Part shown: positions 18,395 to 27,203 of the stretch, piece after piece
Layout of the letters: each line of letters begins with the position of its first letter
How positions within the stretch are numbered: the stretch's first letter is position 1
Assembly (NCBI GenBank): GCA_048498555.1
Contig: JBEHXT010000005.1
Coordinates: forward strand, 62,001 to 126,000
Direction of reading: 5' to 3'
DNA from: Danxiaibacter sp048498555
GTDB taxonomy: Bacteria; Bacteroidota; Bacteroidia; Chitinophagales; Chitinophagaceae
DNA: 64,000 bases
Program-made: the position numbers and the translations under genes
Notes under the pieces: generated by a model
Told to the model about the DNA's origin: nothing
Seen by the model: the letters and a program-made list of their open reading frames with translations, nothing else
Database searches by the model: none

Positions 18395-20083
18395 ATGCAA
18401 GTTAGGAAATCATGGATGATTCTTTCTTTAATCATTCTAAGCAGCGCGAAGATTTTTGCACAATCGGATTACATAGATCTAAATAACAAGCAATATCAAT
18501 TGCTGGACAGGCTTGATATTAAACTGAGAAACGACTCCGTTCTGGGATTTACAACATTCAAACCATATAACAGGAAAAGCGTTACCAAACGCGTGCTGGA
18601 ACTGGATTCGCTGGATAAAGCCGGCGCGCTCGCCATTCCCTTATCTGAAATAGACAGGTATAATATGCAGCGTTTGTTGATGAATAATGCTGAATGGGCC
18701 GAGAATTATTACGATTCTTTCAAACTGAAAAAACCTGTTCTCAAAACTTTCTATGAAACGCCTGCAGCTCTTTTTGCAGTTAACACCAAAGATTTCAAAC
18801 TGATGGTAAACCCGTTGCTTAACCTGCAATACGGTAATGCAAACGACGGCACTGGCAGCATTTTTACCAACACGCGCGGCCTTGTGATCAGGGGCAACAT
18901 TGACGATAGAATTGGTTTTTGGACAACCATTGCAGATAACCAGGAACGTGATCCGGCTTATGTGAGGAACTTTGAACACAAATTTCAGGCACTACCCGGC
19001 GTTGGCTATTACAAAAATTACAACACTAACGGTTACGATTATTTTAACGCAACGGGTGGCGTTACTTTTAATGCAGGCAAATATTTTGATTTTGTTTTTG
19101 GGTATGATAAGCCTTTTATTGGTGACGGGTATCGCAGTTTATTTCTGAGTGATTTCAGCAGCAATTATTTGTTCCTCCGCATTAAAACGCGTATCTGGAA
19201 ACTGGAGTATGAAAACTTGTTTACGCAGTTAATATCAGCCTACCAGCGAACCGGGAGCCAACTTTTACCGGTAAAGTATATGACTTTACATCATCTTAGC
19301 TTTCAAGCCTTCAAATGGTTAAATGTGGGCTTTTATGAAAACATTATGTTCGGAAGGTCTAATGGATATGAATTGAGTTATTTGAACCCGGTAATATTCT
19401 TGCGTTCTGCTGAACAACAGGCTGGTAGCCCTGACAAAGCCTCCGTTGGCTTCAATTTCAAAGTAAACGCGCCCAAAAATGTTCAATTCTACGGACAATT
19501 GCTGATCAATGAGTTTGTTACAAAAGAAGTAGTAAATTATCAGGATGGTTACTGGGCCAACAAGCAAGCATTGCAACTTGGCGCGAAATATATAGATGCA
19601 TTGGGCGTGAAGAATCTGGATCTACAGGGTGAGGTTAACTTTATACGGCCATATGTTTATACTCACTATGATAGCGTAGGAAGCTTCTCAAATTACAACC
19701 AACCATTGGCTCATCCTTTAGGGGCCAATGCGAGAGAGCTTGTTTTATTAGCGAAATATCAGCCAATCCCCAAATTGTATTTGCAAGGAAAACTGATCAC
19801 CTATTTACAGGGGCTTGATTCAGCAGGCGTAAACTTTGGCAGCAATATTTTCCTGGATTACAACACTCGCCCACGAGACCACGGCTTTTTTATAGGCACC
19901 GGTACACCTGTTTACAGTACCACCGCCACGTTAAATGCCTCTTATGAAATCTTTGAAAACATGTTCATCGATTTTAATGGAACATACAGAACCTACAATG
20001 TAAAAGACATGCCTAAGTCGAATGCTTTCTTCTACTCATTTGGTTTTAGGGTAAACATGGCGCGACGGGAATTTAATTTTTAA
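18395..20083 (+). CDS. exported outer-membrane protein, RemB/Wzi-like candidate
   Basis: A 562-residue exported protein. The signal peptide ends near residue 22 (KIFAQS). After an N-terminal region that is partly helical (about 30-130), the rest alternates hydrophobic and polar residues like a beta-barrel, with many aromatic girdle residues (FDFVFGYDKPFIGDGYRSL, YLFLRIKTRIWKLEYENLF), and it ends in a strand with terminal Phe (GFRVNMARREFNF), a usual barrel end. The pattern resembles Wzi-type capsule-assembly barrels and the Flavobacterium gliding protein RemB, but I cannot choose between them. It is separated from porT by a convergent gap with a terminator. Confidence 0.65.
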   Translation: MQVRKSWMILSLIILSSAKIFAQSDYIDLNNKQYQLLDRLDIKLRNDSVLGFTTFKPYNRKSVTKRVLELDSLDKAGALAIPLSEIDRYNMQRLLMNNAEWAENYYDSFKLKKPVLKTFYETPAALFAVNTKDFKLMVNPLLNLQYGNANDGTGSIFTNTRGLVIRGNIDDRIGFWTTIADNQERDPAYVRNFEHKFQALPGVGYYKNYNTNGYDYFNATGGVTFNAGKYFDFVFGYDKPFIGDGYRSLFLSDFSSNYLFLRIKTRIWKLEYENLFTQLISAYQRTGSQLLPVKYMTLHHLSFQAFKWLNVGFYENIMFGRSNGYELSYLNPVIFLRSAEQQAGSPDKASVGFNFKVNAPKNVQFYGQLLINEFVTKEVVNYQDGYWANKQALQLGAKYIDALGVKNLDLQGEVNFIRPYVYTHYDSVGSFSNYNQPLAHPLGANARELVLLAKYQPIPKLYLQGKLITYLQGLDSAGVNFGSNIFLDYNTRPRDHGFFIGTGTPVYSTTATLNASYEIFENMFIDFNGTYRTYNVKDMPKSNAFFYSFGFRVNMARREFNF

Positions 20084-20132
20084 GAGGCGTAAGGCTTAAG
20101 ATGTGAGGTATCAGGTTTTAACGCCTCAAGAT
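20082..20132. repeat. intergenic word repeat, left arm (GGCGTAAGGCTTAAG family)
   Basis: Reiterated words ggcgtaaggc/ttaagatg/tgaggtatcagg immediately after the gene stop. They are approximately complementary to the block at 20236-20283 across the same gap. Confidence 0.5.
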
Positions 20133-20165
20133 ATAGAGATTAACTTACGGCAAAGAGCTTCTCAT

Positions 20166-20199
20166 AAAAAAACACTCCACAAATTGTGAGTGTTTTTTT
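20166..20199. terminator. terminator between convergent genes
   Basis: aacact and agtgtt with inner cac/gtg pairing, one bulged C, a 5-base loop, an A run on the left and a T run on the right. Suitable for both strands. Confidence 0.8.
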
Positions 20200-20235
20200 A
20201 TTTTATCAAGATAATGATTTGACCTGTTTTTTTCT

Positions 20236-20283
20236 TACCTGATACCTTACGCCTGATGCCTCATGCCTTATGCCTGACACCCA
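20236..20283. repeat. intergenic word repeat, right arm (ATGCCTCATGCCTTATGCC)
   Basis: Degenerate tandem words ctgatacc/ttacgcctgatgcctcatgcc/ttatgcctgac. The inverse complement resembles 20082-20132, so the gap is bounded by imperfect inverted repeats with the terminator between them. Confidence 0.55.
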
Positions 20284-20285
20284 TC

Positions 20286-21005
20286 CTAATCCTCCAAATT
20301 AATCGTAAACACAACCATTCTCGACTGTAGCTTGTCCAGCACATTAGAGAATTTAAGCGATGGGTCGCGGCTGTGGATATTTGATAAGCCGTTACTGAAT
20401 TTGATTTCAGGAGACAGGGTAACAAAACGAAGAAAGAAGTTAAATCCTATCCCCGCTTCAATGCCAAAATCAGACTTCTTTAGCTTAACCAGGTCTTCTG
20501 CGTTTCGCGCAGCGGAGTTACTCGCAAGGTCAATGTCATATTTAACGCCGGCCATTACATACACGCGGAAATTCTGAATGCGGTCGCTGTTAAACTTAAA
20601 CTGCAACGGCATACTCACAATGGTGGAGGGCAAGGTCTTGGTGATGACCGAATCTTCGCCCGGCAGCCTTTTATTCAGCCAGTAGGTAAAATATTTAGAA
20701 CCGCCAATAATTAATTGAGGATTAGCGCGCATTTCGAAACGCTTGTTCAGCTTCAAAGTAGCAAGAAGCCCGAGGCCTATGCCTCCGCTTGCGCCCGGCT
20801 CCACGCGCATAACGCTATCGTTTTGGAGAAACGTAGTAGATTTTGACGTATGCAAAGATGACCGGTTATAAGCGATGCTCATTCCAAAGTAATACTTTGC
20901 GTAGTCGTGATTGGGCCTGTTCAATTCGGGTTGCGCAAACGCAGAAAGCACAATAGTGCACCCTAACATCATCAAAACTATTTGCTTCCGCAATAAATAC
21001 AACAT
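20286..21005 (-). CDS. porT: PorT, type IX secretion outer-membrane component
   Basis: Beta-barrel protein of the PorT/SprT type, needed for type IX secretion and maturation of its cargo in Porphyromonas and Flavobacterium. 239 residues with a signal peptide ending near 25 (LSAFAQ). Barrel-like strands include YYFGMSIAYNRSS, IGLGLLATLKLNKRFEMRANPQLII and FGIEAGIGFNFFLRFVTLSPEIKFS. The closing strand ends in VVFTINLED. The start overlaps the ubiE stop by 28 bp, and the ubiE-porT pair is a common order in Bacteroidota, which supports the name over a generic barrel. The system would export the 1617-residue protein seen at 3735-8588. Confidence 0.8.
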   Translation of the reverse strand: MLYLLRKQIVLMMLGCTIVLSAFAQPELNRPNHDYAKYYFGMSIAYNRSSLHTSKSTTFLQNDSVMRVEPGASGGIGLGLLATLKLNKRFEMRANPQLIIGGSKYFTYWLNKRLPGEDSVITKTLPSTIVSMPLQFKFNSDRIQNFRVYVMAGVKYDIDLASNSAARNAEDLVKLKKSDFGIEAGIGFNFFLRFVTLSPEIKFSNGLSNIHSRDPSLKFSNVLDKLQSRMVVFTINLED

Positions 21006-21721
21006 ATTCCTAAACTAAGCGGCTTGAAGTACGTGTTGGTATAGCCCAGGCTGCTCATAATGCGAGTAAAATCTTCCCGTTCAGGAAAAGCCTGAACAGA
21101 ATCATTCAAATACTGGTAAGCGTCTTTGTTTTTGGAAAAGAACTTACCAACACCCGGAGCTATGATATTCATGTATAGCTTGTAAATACTTTTAAACCCG
21201 GTTTGTTTAGGCCTGGAAAACTCCAGTACTACCAACTTACCACCCGGCTTTAACACCCTTAACATTTCCTTCAAACCTTTTTCAAGATTTTCAAAATTTC
21301 GAACGCCAAACGCAACGGTTATGGCATCAAACGAATTATCAGGATAGTTTATTGTTTCACTGTCTCCGTTGTGGAGTGTTATGAACTGTGAAAGACCCAG
21401 TTTCTCAACCTTTTGTCTCCCCACTTCCAGCATTCCGTCGGAAATATCAATACCGGTTATTTGTTCCGGATGAAGGCGTTTATAGGTCATTATGGCCACA
21501 TCACCCGTCCCTGTTGCCACATCAAGCACTTTTTTGGGATGAAGGCTTTTTAGCTGACCGATGGCTTTTTTGCGCCAGGACACATCAATTCCAATACTTA
21601 AAAAGCGGTTTAGGAAATCGTATTTGAAGGCAATGCTGTCAAACATTTTCGCAACCTGCTGTTTCTTGTCCAGTTCACTCTCACGATTGGGGACAATCTC
21701 GTCATGTGCATATTTAACCAT
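20978..21721 (-). CDS. ubiE: demethylmenaquinone methyltransferase
   Basis: SAM-dependent C-methyltransferase for the last step of menaquinone synthesis (ubiE/menG). 247 residues. The SAM-binding motif is VLDVATGTGDVA (about residues 65-76). Family signatures include YDFLNRFLSIGIDVSWRK, DAITVAFGVRNFEN and EMLRVLKPGGKLVVLEFS. Bacteroidota use menaquinone, so demethylmenaquinone is the likely substrate. It is cotranscribed with porT, which it overlaps. A promoter-like TTG-N17-TATCTTTG ends only 7 bases before the ATG, so the message may be leaderless or nearly so. Confidence 0.93.
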   Translation of the reverse strand: MVKYAHDEIVPNRESELDKKQQVAKMFDSIAFKYDFLNRFLSIGIDVSWRKKAIGQLKSLHPKKVLDVATGTGDVAIMTYKRLHPEQITGIDISDGMLEVGRQKVEKLGLSQFITLHNGDSETINYPDNSFDAITVAFGVRNFENLEKGLKEMLRVLKPGGKLVVLEFSRPKQTGFKSIYKLYMNIIAPGVGKFFSKNKDAYQYLNDSVQAFPEREDFTRIMSSLGYTNTYFKPLSLGICCIYCGSK

Positions 21722-21728
21722 AAGGGCG

Positions 21729-21756
21729 CAAAGATAGTGAAAAGCCTAAAGCTCAA
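21729..21756 (-). promoter_or_regulatory. promoter of ubiE-porT
   Basis: On the minus strand: TTG (21756-21754), a 17-base spacer, TATCTTTG (21736-21729), then 7 bases to the ATG. The -7 box matches TAnnTTTG exactly. Confidence 0.55.
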
Positions 21757-21850
21757 AGCTGAAAGCATAAAGCTGAGAAATGCCAGGTTTGAGGCCTGAG
21801 GAGTGATGGGTAAGGCAGAGGAATATCGAGAATAAAGCTTAAAGCCCAGA
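21743..21850. repeat. intergenic word repeat (AAAGCTNAAAGC family)
   Basis: Reiterated aaagcctaaagctcaaagctgaaagcat words, repeated again near 21835-21848. Related agct-words occur at 22620-22650, 22856-22889 and 29110-29180. Confidence 0.5.
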
Positions 21851-21883
21851 ACTAGTACAGACAAATCAAAGCGAGCTGCCGCA

Positions 21884-21984
21884 AGTTTTTTGTACTAAAA
21901 GTTAAATCCTTTAATCCCCTAATCCCTAAAATCCTGGTCCAGATAAAATCCCGATCACGGCAAAATCCTAATCCAAATCCCTCT
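21884..21984. repeat. intergenic word repeat (AATCC family), plus orientation
   Basis: Many copies of aatcc (aatcctttaatcccctaatcc and further) up to the ABC gene promoter box. The inverse complement of 24603-24675 aligns with it over several words, so one family occurs twice 2.6 kb apart in opposite orientation. Confidence 0.55.
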
Positions 21985-21993
21985 GTTCCTAAT

Positions 21994-22001
21994 TATCTTT
22001 G
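21994..22001 (+). promoter_or_regulatory. TATCTTTG -7 box next to the ABC start codon
   Basis: Exact TAnnTTTG match, six bases (ccccgc) before the ATG at 22008. No clear TTG -33 element at the expected distance. Confidence 0.4.
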
Positions 22002-22007
22002 CCCCGC

Positions 22008-22619
22008 ATGGAAATAATTTTGGACAACGCTGGCAAACGATTTAACCGGGATTGGATCTTCCGTAATCTTACCATCACCTTCAAAGAAGGGCAACGATAT
22101 GCGATAACCGGCCCCAATGGAAGCGGAAAAAGCACCTTATTACAGGTACTTTCCGGCAGCATGTCGCCAAGCAGCGGTAAAATCAACTGGCACCAGGATG
22201 CCGAACTGCCACATGAGGAAGTTCATAAATATGTTTCCATTGCAGCTCCCTATCTTGAAATAATTGACGAAATGACCGCCGCTGAATTTCTTCATTTTCA
22301 TCAGACCTTCAAACCACTAAACGGCACCAGCATAAAGGATATTCTTGAGATAATTGGCCTGTCACACGCAGCCGAAAAGCAAATCCGCTTCTACAGCAGT
22401 GGTATGAAACAACGTGTTAAGCTAGCGCAGGCAATTTTTGCAAGTGCTCCCATTTTACTTCTGGATGAGCCCTGCACTAACCTGGACACTACAGGTTACG
22501 AACTATATCACAACCTTATTAAGGAATATTGCCAAAACAAGCTTGTTGTAGTTAGCAGCAACGATATCAACGAGTATAATTTCTGCGAAAAAGTTATTTC
22601 AATCATGAACTATAAATAG
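22008..22619 (+). CDS. ABC transporter ATP-binding protein, stand-alone
   Basis: Nucleotide-binding subunit of an ABC system, about 203 residues. The ATG at 22008 is preferred (MEIILDNAGKRF); a TTG three codons earlier also reads in. Walker A is TGPNGSGKST, the signature motif is YSSGMKQRVKLA, and Walker B with the catalytic Glu is ILLLDEPCTNLD. At the H-switch position, where most ABC ATPases have His, this protein reads VVVSSNDINEYNF, so the His seems replaced. No permease gene is adjacent. The size resembles CcmA-like haem exporter ATPases, but the partner is unknown. Confidence 0.85.
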   Translation: MEIILDNAGKRFNRDWIFRNLTITFKEGQRYAITGPNGSGKSTLLQVLSGSMSPSSGKINWHQDAELPHEEVHKYVSIAAPYLEIIDEMTAAEFLHFHQTFKPLNGTSIKDILEIIGLSHAAEKQIRFYSSGMKQRVKLAQAIFASAPILLLDEPCTNLDTTGYELYHNLIKEYCQNKLVVVSSNDINEYNFCEKVISIMNYK

Positions 22620-22650
22620 CTGTCAGCGATTAGCTATTAGCTTTCAGCCC
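22620..22650. repeat. word repeat, left arm (TAGCTATTAGC)
   Basis: ctgtcagcgattagctattag and following words begin at the ABC gene stop. The inverse complement is at 22856-22889, so the gap between two convergent genes is bounded by inverted arms. Confidence 0.6.
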
Positions 22651-22855
22651 GGTTCAATTTTGAAGCTGTTGAGGGGTTATTGGCAGATTTTTTTATCCGA
22701 GTAGAAGTTTTTTTGACTCCTTTACTATTCTTCAAATGAGCTAGCGCAGTTACTACTATGGCGTTCACCTATCTGCAATTTTAAAGCGATTGACAAATTA
22801 AGACTGTTTTATTCACAGATTCGCGAACACATATGTAGGCTGAATAACCATCATC
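22651..22855. other. spacer between inverted word repeats
   Basis: About 205 bp between two convergent genes. No reading frame, RNA gene or good terminator hairpin recognised. Confidence 0.3.
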
Positions 22856-22889
22856 AGCTAAAAGCTGAGAGCTAATAGCTGACAGCTCC
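22856..22889. repeat. word repeat, right arm (inverse of 22620-22650)
   Basis: cagctaaaagctgagagc and following words end at the alanine dehydrogenase stop codon. Its inverse complement closely matches the left arm. Confidence 0.6.
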
Positions 22890-24104
22890 TCACCTCCTGC
22901 TCGCTATCAGCAAATTCAAATCTGTAAACTTCAGGTCAAAGCGCTGACTAATATAAAAATTGGTGAGATATCCTTTGTAGAGATATACGCCGTTGCGCAT
23001 ATTAAAATTATGCCAAACCATTTCATCAAAACCACCTGTATTACTAGCATCAAGAAGCAGCGGCATTAATACATTACTGATGGCGTGGCTGGCCGTACGT
23101 GCGAAACCACTAGGTATGTTGGGAACGCAATAATGAATTACACCATGTTTTTCAAATGTGGGATGTTCGTGCGTGGTTATCTCGCTGGTTTCAAAACATC
23201 CGCCGCGATCAATGCTTACATCAATAATCACACTTCCAGAACGCATTGCCATCACCATTTCCTCAGTAACAACAATAGGGCTGCGTCCGCTTTCATTGCT
23301 TAATGCACCTACAGCTACTTCACAGGTTTTTAATTGTTTTGCCAGGATTTTCGGTTCTATTACACTGGTCCAAACACGTACCCCAAGGTTATTCTGTAAA
23401 CGCTTCAGGCGATACACATTGTTATCAAACACTTTAACCGAAGCACCGAGTGCTAACGCAGTTCTTGTTGCGAATTCCCCTACAACTCCGGCTCCGATAA
23501 TAATCACTTTTGTAGGCGGGATACCGCTGATACCTCCCAACAATACGCCTTTACCGTCATTCGGGCTTCCCAGGTACTGGCCCGCGATCAGCATAACCGC
23601 ACTACCTGCAATTTCGCTCATGCTTCTTACAATGGGATAAGTACCACTGTCGTCTTTCAGGTTTTCAAACCCGATGGCAGTAATGCGCTTCTCCATCATC
23701 TTCTCAATGAAATTCTTTTTTAAGACGGAGATATGTATGGGAGATATGATGGTTTGGTTCATCTGCAGGTGCGGCAGGTCTTCATCCAACACCGGCGCAC
23801 TTTTTATTAAGATGGGCGCCTTAAACACCGCCGATTTATCAGAAACAATCCTGGCTCCGGCCTCGCTAAAATCCTTATCAGTATATTTACTTCCGTCGCC
23901 GGCTTTGGTTTCCACCACTACTTCGTGGCCATTACTAACCAATACACTCACAGCTTCTGGAATTAACGCCACCCGATTTTCATTGAAAGCGGTTTCCTTA
24001 GGCAATCCTATATGCAGCCTCGCTCCCTGTGGCTTAATATCTAGTTTTTCTTCTAAAGTCTCGTAACTGAAAGATGAGCTGATTATTGGTTTGGACGTAG
24101 CCAT
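22890..24104 (-). CDS. ald: alanine dehydrogenase
   Basis: NAD-dependent oxidative deaminase of L-alanine to pyruvate and ammonia, related to the alpha subunit of transhydrogenase. 404 residues, longer than the usual 370 or so because of an N-terminal extension of about 25-30. Seen: IGLPKETAFNENRVALIPEAV (substrate-domain start), GENLKDD-like active region in GFENLKDDSGTYPIVRSMSEIAG, and the dinucleotide fold VIIIGAGVVGEFATRTALALGA (split across about 200-221). DVSIDRGGCFETSEITTHEHP is the C-terminal signature. It lies 71 bp after tsaE, a frequent neighbour in Bacteroidota. Transhydrogenase is less likely because no beta subunit is near. Confidence 0.88.
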   Translation of the reverse strand: MATSKPIISSSFSYETLEEKLDIKPQGARLHIGLPKETAFNENRVALIPEAVSVLVSNGHEVVVETKAGDGSKYTDKDFSEAGARIVSDKSAVFKAPILIKSAPVLDEDLPHLQMNQTIISPIHISVLKKNFIEKMMEKRITAIGFENLKDDSGTYPIVRSMSEIAGSAVMLIAGQYLGSPNDGKGVLLGGISGIPPTKVIIIGAGVVGEFATRTALALGASVKVFDNNVYRLKRLQNNLGVRVWTSVIEPKILAKQLKTCEVAVGALSNESGRSPIVVTEEMVMAMRSGSVIIDVSIDRGGCFETSEITTHEHPTFEKHGVIHYCVPNIPSGFARTASHAISNVLMPLLLDASNTGGFDEMVWHNFNMRNGVYLYKGYLTNFYISQRFDLKFTDLNLLIASRR

Positions 24105-24175
24105 CGGAATTATAAATAATTGATATATTGCATTAACGGTTAAAATTAATCAATTAAACCGAACATCGAAGCGAA

Positions 24176-24589
24176 TTAGGCATTCATAGTCAACAACCTG
24201 TTTTCATGGTCAGTCGCTTTGAGGTAAACGTTGAATACTTTTTCAGGAAGAATATTTTCTGCTTTTTCCGGCCATTCAACAAAACAGTAGTTCCCACTCA
24301 ACAAACAATCTTCAATTCCAGCCTGGATGGCTTCTTCTTCATCGCGCATACGATACCAGTCCATGTGATAAATAGCTCCCGCAACAGGGCTTTTATATTC
24401 GTTGATTATCGCAAAGGTTGGGCTGCTAATCGCTCCCGTTACGCCGAGTTCTTCGCAAAGTGCATGGATAACCGTCGTTTTCCCCGCTCCCATTTCTCCA
24501 TGAAAAACCCATACCTTGATGCCTTTTCCGGCTTCCCACAAGCTTTCTACAGCCTCTTTGATTGTTGATAGGTTGAACTGTATGTCCAT
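24176..24589 (-). CDS. tsaE: tRNA t6A-modification ATPase TsaE
   Basis: P-loop ATPase needed with TsaB, TsaC and TsaD for the threonylcarbamoyl modification of A37 in ANN-reading tRNAs. 137 residues. The Walker A motif is GEMGAGKTT (residues 31-39), followed by ISSPTFAIINEY (switch region) and YHMDWYRM and FVEWPEKA (the conserved W-x-E segment). The ATG at 24589 is preceded after only 4 bases by a TACGTTTG box. It is transcribed with alanine dehydrogenase downstream. Confidence 0.93.
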   Translation of the reverse strand: MDIQFNLSTIKEAVESLWEAGKGIKVWVFHGEMGAGKTTVIHALCEELGVTGAISSPTFAIINEYKSPVAGAIYHMDWYRMRDEEEAIQAGIEDCLLSGNYCFVEWPEKAENILPEKVFNVYLKATDHENRLLTMNA

Positions 24590-24593
24590 TTGG

Positions 24594-24601
24594 CAAACGT
24601 A
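24594..24601 (-). promoter_or_regulatory. TACGTTTG -7 box next to the tsaE start
   Basis: Exact TAnnTTTG on the minus strand, ending 4 bases before the ATG. No obvious TTG upstream, because the AATCC-type repeat occupies that region. Confidence 0.4.
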
Positions 24602-24602
24602 C

Positions 24603-24675
24603 GATTTGGATGGGGATTTTTGATCTGGATTTTGTCTGGATTGGGATTTTTTGGATTAGCGGATTAAAGGATTAT
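24603..24675. repeat. intergenic word repeat (GGATT family), inverse of 21884-21984
   Basis: ttggatggggatttttg and several further ggatt words. On the minus strand it reads as the AATCC family found at 21884-21984, with matching word order. Confidence 0.55.
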
Positions 24676-24741
24676 ACCTTTTGCAGCTCAAACAAATGAT
24701 TAAAAAAATTTGATGATTGTAAATATGTGCACTGCTACACA

Positions 24742-24770
24742 TTTCACCATTGACTATTCACTATTCACTT
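24742..24770. repeat. word repeat (TTCACCATTGACTATTCAC), inverse of 461-490
   Basis: The same family as the block after the glutathione peroxidase gene, in reverse orientation. The rest of this 337-bp divergent gap (24590-24926) shows no gene. Confidence 0.5.
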
Positions 24771-24926
24771 TATTTAATTCTTTACTAGTCTTCTTTTTTG
24801 CCACCCTGCTGCATTAATCTCTAAAAATTGATCATTTTGCAACGAGGTAATAAAGATATTCCGTGTATCGGCCTACAGCTTTTTTTGCAGTGATTTAATT
24901 TCGCACTCGGAAATAAACCACACTTT

Positions 24927-27044
24927 ATGGAAAAAGTTAGCTGGAAGGTTGAAGGCATGAGCTGTACAAATTGCGCATTAACAGTTCATAAATACCTGGA
25001 GGAAAAGGGTGCCAATAATGTAAAAGTGAATTTTATTGGTGGTGATGTGAGTTTTGACCTCAACGGAAAATCTACAAAAAGAGACATAGCAACAGGGATT
25101 GAAGGATTGGGTTATCATGTTGTATCCGATGAAAAACTGGCGATACCCAGGAAAAAGAGATTGTTCAAAAATCATCTTCAGCGTTTCATATTCTGCCTGA
25201 TTTTTACGATCCCATTATTCCTCACCCATATTTTACCGTTTCATATTCATTTTCTAATGAACCCTTATGTACAACTGGCTTTAACAATTCCGGTGTATAT
25301 AGTAGGGATGGATTTCTTCGGTCGTAGTGCGATAAGAAGTGTATGGAAAGGTATTCCAAACATGAACGTGTTGATCGCGCTGGGCGCTACTGCCGCATTT
25401 GGCTACAGCTTGTATGGATTAATTATTGGACAATCAGAAAAGTACATGTTTTTTGAAACAGCGGCGACTATTCTCACATTGGTATTCCTGGGCAACTGGC
25501 TCGAAGATAAATCCGTAGAAACAACGCAGGCCGCTCTGAGAAAATTAGCCGTATCACAAAAGATTATGGCGAATATGATTGCATACGACGACCAGCACAA
25601 CGAACATATTTTTCCGGTAGAAAGTACCAGCCTGAAAGTTGGAGATCTTATACTGGTAAAAACTGGTGAACACGTGCCGATGGATTGTAAGATTTTGTGG
25701 GGCGATGCAAGTATAAACGAAGCGATCATCACCGGAGAAAGCGCACCGGTTGAGAAAAAAATGAATGACCGCTTAATCGGCGGAAGTATATTGGAAAGCG
25801 GTACGATTAAAGCGTACGTTACTGCTGTTGGTGAGGACACAGTAATGAGCAACATTCTAAAAATGGTGAAAGAAGCACAAGCTGAAAAACCTCCTGTGCA
25901 ACAGCTTGCAGACCAGATAAGCGCAGTATTTGTTCCGAGCGTTCTGATTATTGCATTGATAACTTTCACGCTTAACTTATCATATGGCCATCATGATTTT
26001 GCGACGAGCTTAATGCGTGCAATTGCGGTGCTAGTTATTGCATGTCCCTGTGCAATGGGGCTCGCCACACCTGCTGCAATTGCGGTTGGATTGGGAAGAG
26101 CCGCAAAAAATGGCGTATTGTTTAAGAATGCAAAGAGCCTGGAAATATTTAAGAACATCAAACAAGTAGTCTTCGATAAAACTGGTACGTTAACAACTGG
26201 CCAGTTTACAATTACCGAACACAAGCTGTTAAGCAGCATCGACGAAAATGACTTTAAACGCATCGCTTATTCACTTGAGCGTTATTCTAATCATCCAATT
26301 GGAAAAGCAATAGCTAAAGAATGGAAAGTAAAGGACGAAATAAGGTGGGCTTCCATTGAAGAAGTAAAGGGGCTTGGTATGAAAGCGGTTGACAAAGAAG
26401 GAAACAATTACATCGCAGGTTCATTTAAGGCTGCGGAAAATTATACCAACGATCATCAACGCAATATCTACATTATTAAAAACAATGAGCTGCTTGGCTG
26501 GGTAGACGTTGCTGATGAACTGAGGCCTGAAGCCAAACAAGTAATCAGCGCATTACATGCAAGAAACATTACGACCATTTTACTGAGTGGTGATAAAAAA
26601 GAAAAGTGTGATGTTGTAGCAAAACAGTTGGGTATTGATAAAGTAATTGCAGAACAAACTCCCGCACAAAAATTGGAGAAGATAGCAGCGTTTAACGCCG
26701 AAACACCAACTGCCATGGTTGGTGACGGCATTAATGATGCACCTGCGCTTGCAAAAGCAACTGTAGGTATTTCATTGAGCGATGCAACACAGGTTGCCAT
26801 GCAAAGTGCACAAGTCGTGTTGATGAACCACGGACTAAAAAATCTTCCCATATCACTCGGATTAGGAAAACATACCTATATCACCATTAAACAAAATCTT
26901 TTCTGGGCTTTTGCTTATAATATTGTGGCTATCCCTGTGGCTGCACTTGGTTTCCTTAGCCCAACTTTCGGGGCATTGGTGATGGGCATGAGTGATGTTG
27001 TATTAGCTGTTAATTCAGTTAGATTGAATTGGAAGAAAGTTTAG
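24927..27044 (+). CDS. copper-translocating P1B-type ATPase
   Basis: Heavy-metal efflux pump of 705 residues in the inner membrane, probably exporting Cu(I). In order: one N-terminal HMA domain with GMSCTNCA (Cys13 and Cys16), eight membrane spans, the actuator motif ITGESAPV, the transmembrane ion site CPCAMGLATPAA (Cys373-Pro-Cys375), the phosphorylation motif DKTGTLT with Asp near 417, the HP motif in SNHPIGKAIA, and GDGINDAPALAKA near the end. The CPC motif and a single CxxC domain fit CopA; silver may also be carried. No chaperone or regulator gene is adjacent. Confidence 0.93.
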   Translation: MEKVSWKVEGMSCTNCALTVHKYLEEKGANNVKVNFIGGDVSFDLNGKSTKRDIATGIEGLGYHVVSDEKLAIPRKKRLFKNHLQRFIFCLIFTIPLFLTHILPFHIHFLMNPYVQLALTIPVYIVGMDFFGRSAIRSVWKGIPNMNVLIALGATAAFGYSLYGLIIGQSEKYMFFETAATILTLVFLGNWLEDKSVETTQAALRKLAVSQKIMANMIAYDDQHNEHIFPVESTSLKVGDLILVKTGEHVPMDCKILWGDASINEAIITGESAPVEKKMNDRLIGGSILESGTIKAYVTAVGEDTVMSNILKMVKEAQAEKPPVQQLADQISAVFVPSVLIIALITFTLNLSYGHHDFATSLMRAIAVLVIACPCAMGLATPAAIAVGLGRAAKNGVLFKNAKSLEIFKNIKQVVFDKTGTLTTGQFTITEHKLLSSIDENDFKRIAYSLERYSNHPIGKAIAKEWKVKDEIRWASIEEVKGLGMKAVDKEGNNYIAGSFKAAENYTNDHQRNIYIIKNNELLGWVDVADELRPEAKQVISALHARNITTILLSGDKKEKCDVVAKQLGIDKVIAEQTPAQKLEKIAAFNAETPTAMVGDGINDAPALAKATVGISLSDATQVAMQSAQVVLMNHGLKNLPISLGLGKHTYITIKQNLFWAFAYNIVAIPVAALGFLSPTFGALVMGMSDVVLAVNSVRLNWKKV

Positions 27045-27046
27045 TT

Positions 27047-27080
27047 AATGTGCAAATGAGGAAATGTGCGAATATGTGAA
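27047..27080. repeat. word repeat, left arm (ATGTGCGAATATGTGAATG)
   Basis: Reiterated gtgcaaatg/gtgcgaat words just after the copper ATPase stop. The inverse complement lies at 27163-27200. The same words occur at 32005-32070. Confidence 0.55.
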
Positions 27081-27162
27081 TGAAGAACCGGCAAATTATT
27101 CGTCTGGCCTGCAAGCATATTCACATTGTTTTACATCTAACCATTGTTCAATTGGACTTCTT

Positions 27163-27200
27163 CTCATTTGCACATTTTCAAATTCACGCATTCGCACAAT
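27163..27200. repeat. word repeat, right arm (inverse of 27047-27080)
   Basis: catttgcacattttcaaattc and further words. Its inverse complement aligns with the left arm, so both ends of the recQ leader are complementary. Confidence 0.55.
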
Positions 27201-27203
27201 CTT

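Noticed and set aside
22890..24104. Transhydrogenase alpha subunit instead of alanine dehydrogenase
   Set aside because: No beta subunit gene or membrane domain nearby, and the length fits a stand-alone alanine dehydrogenase.
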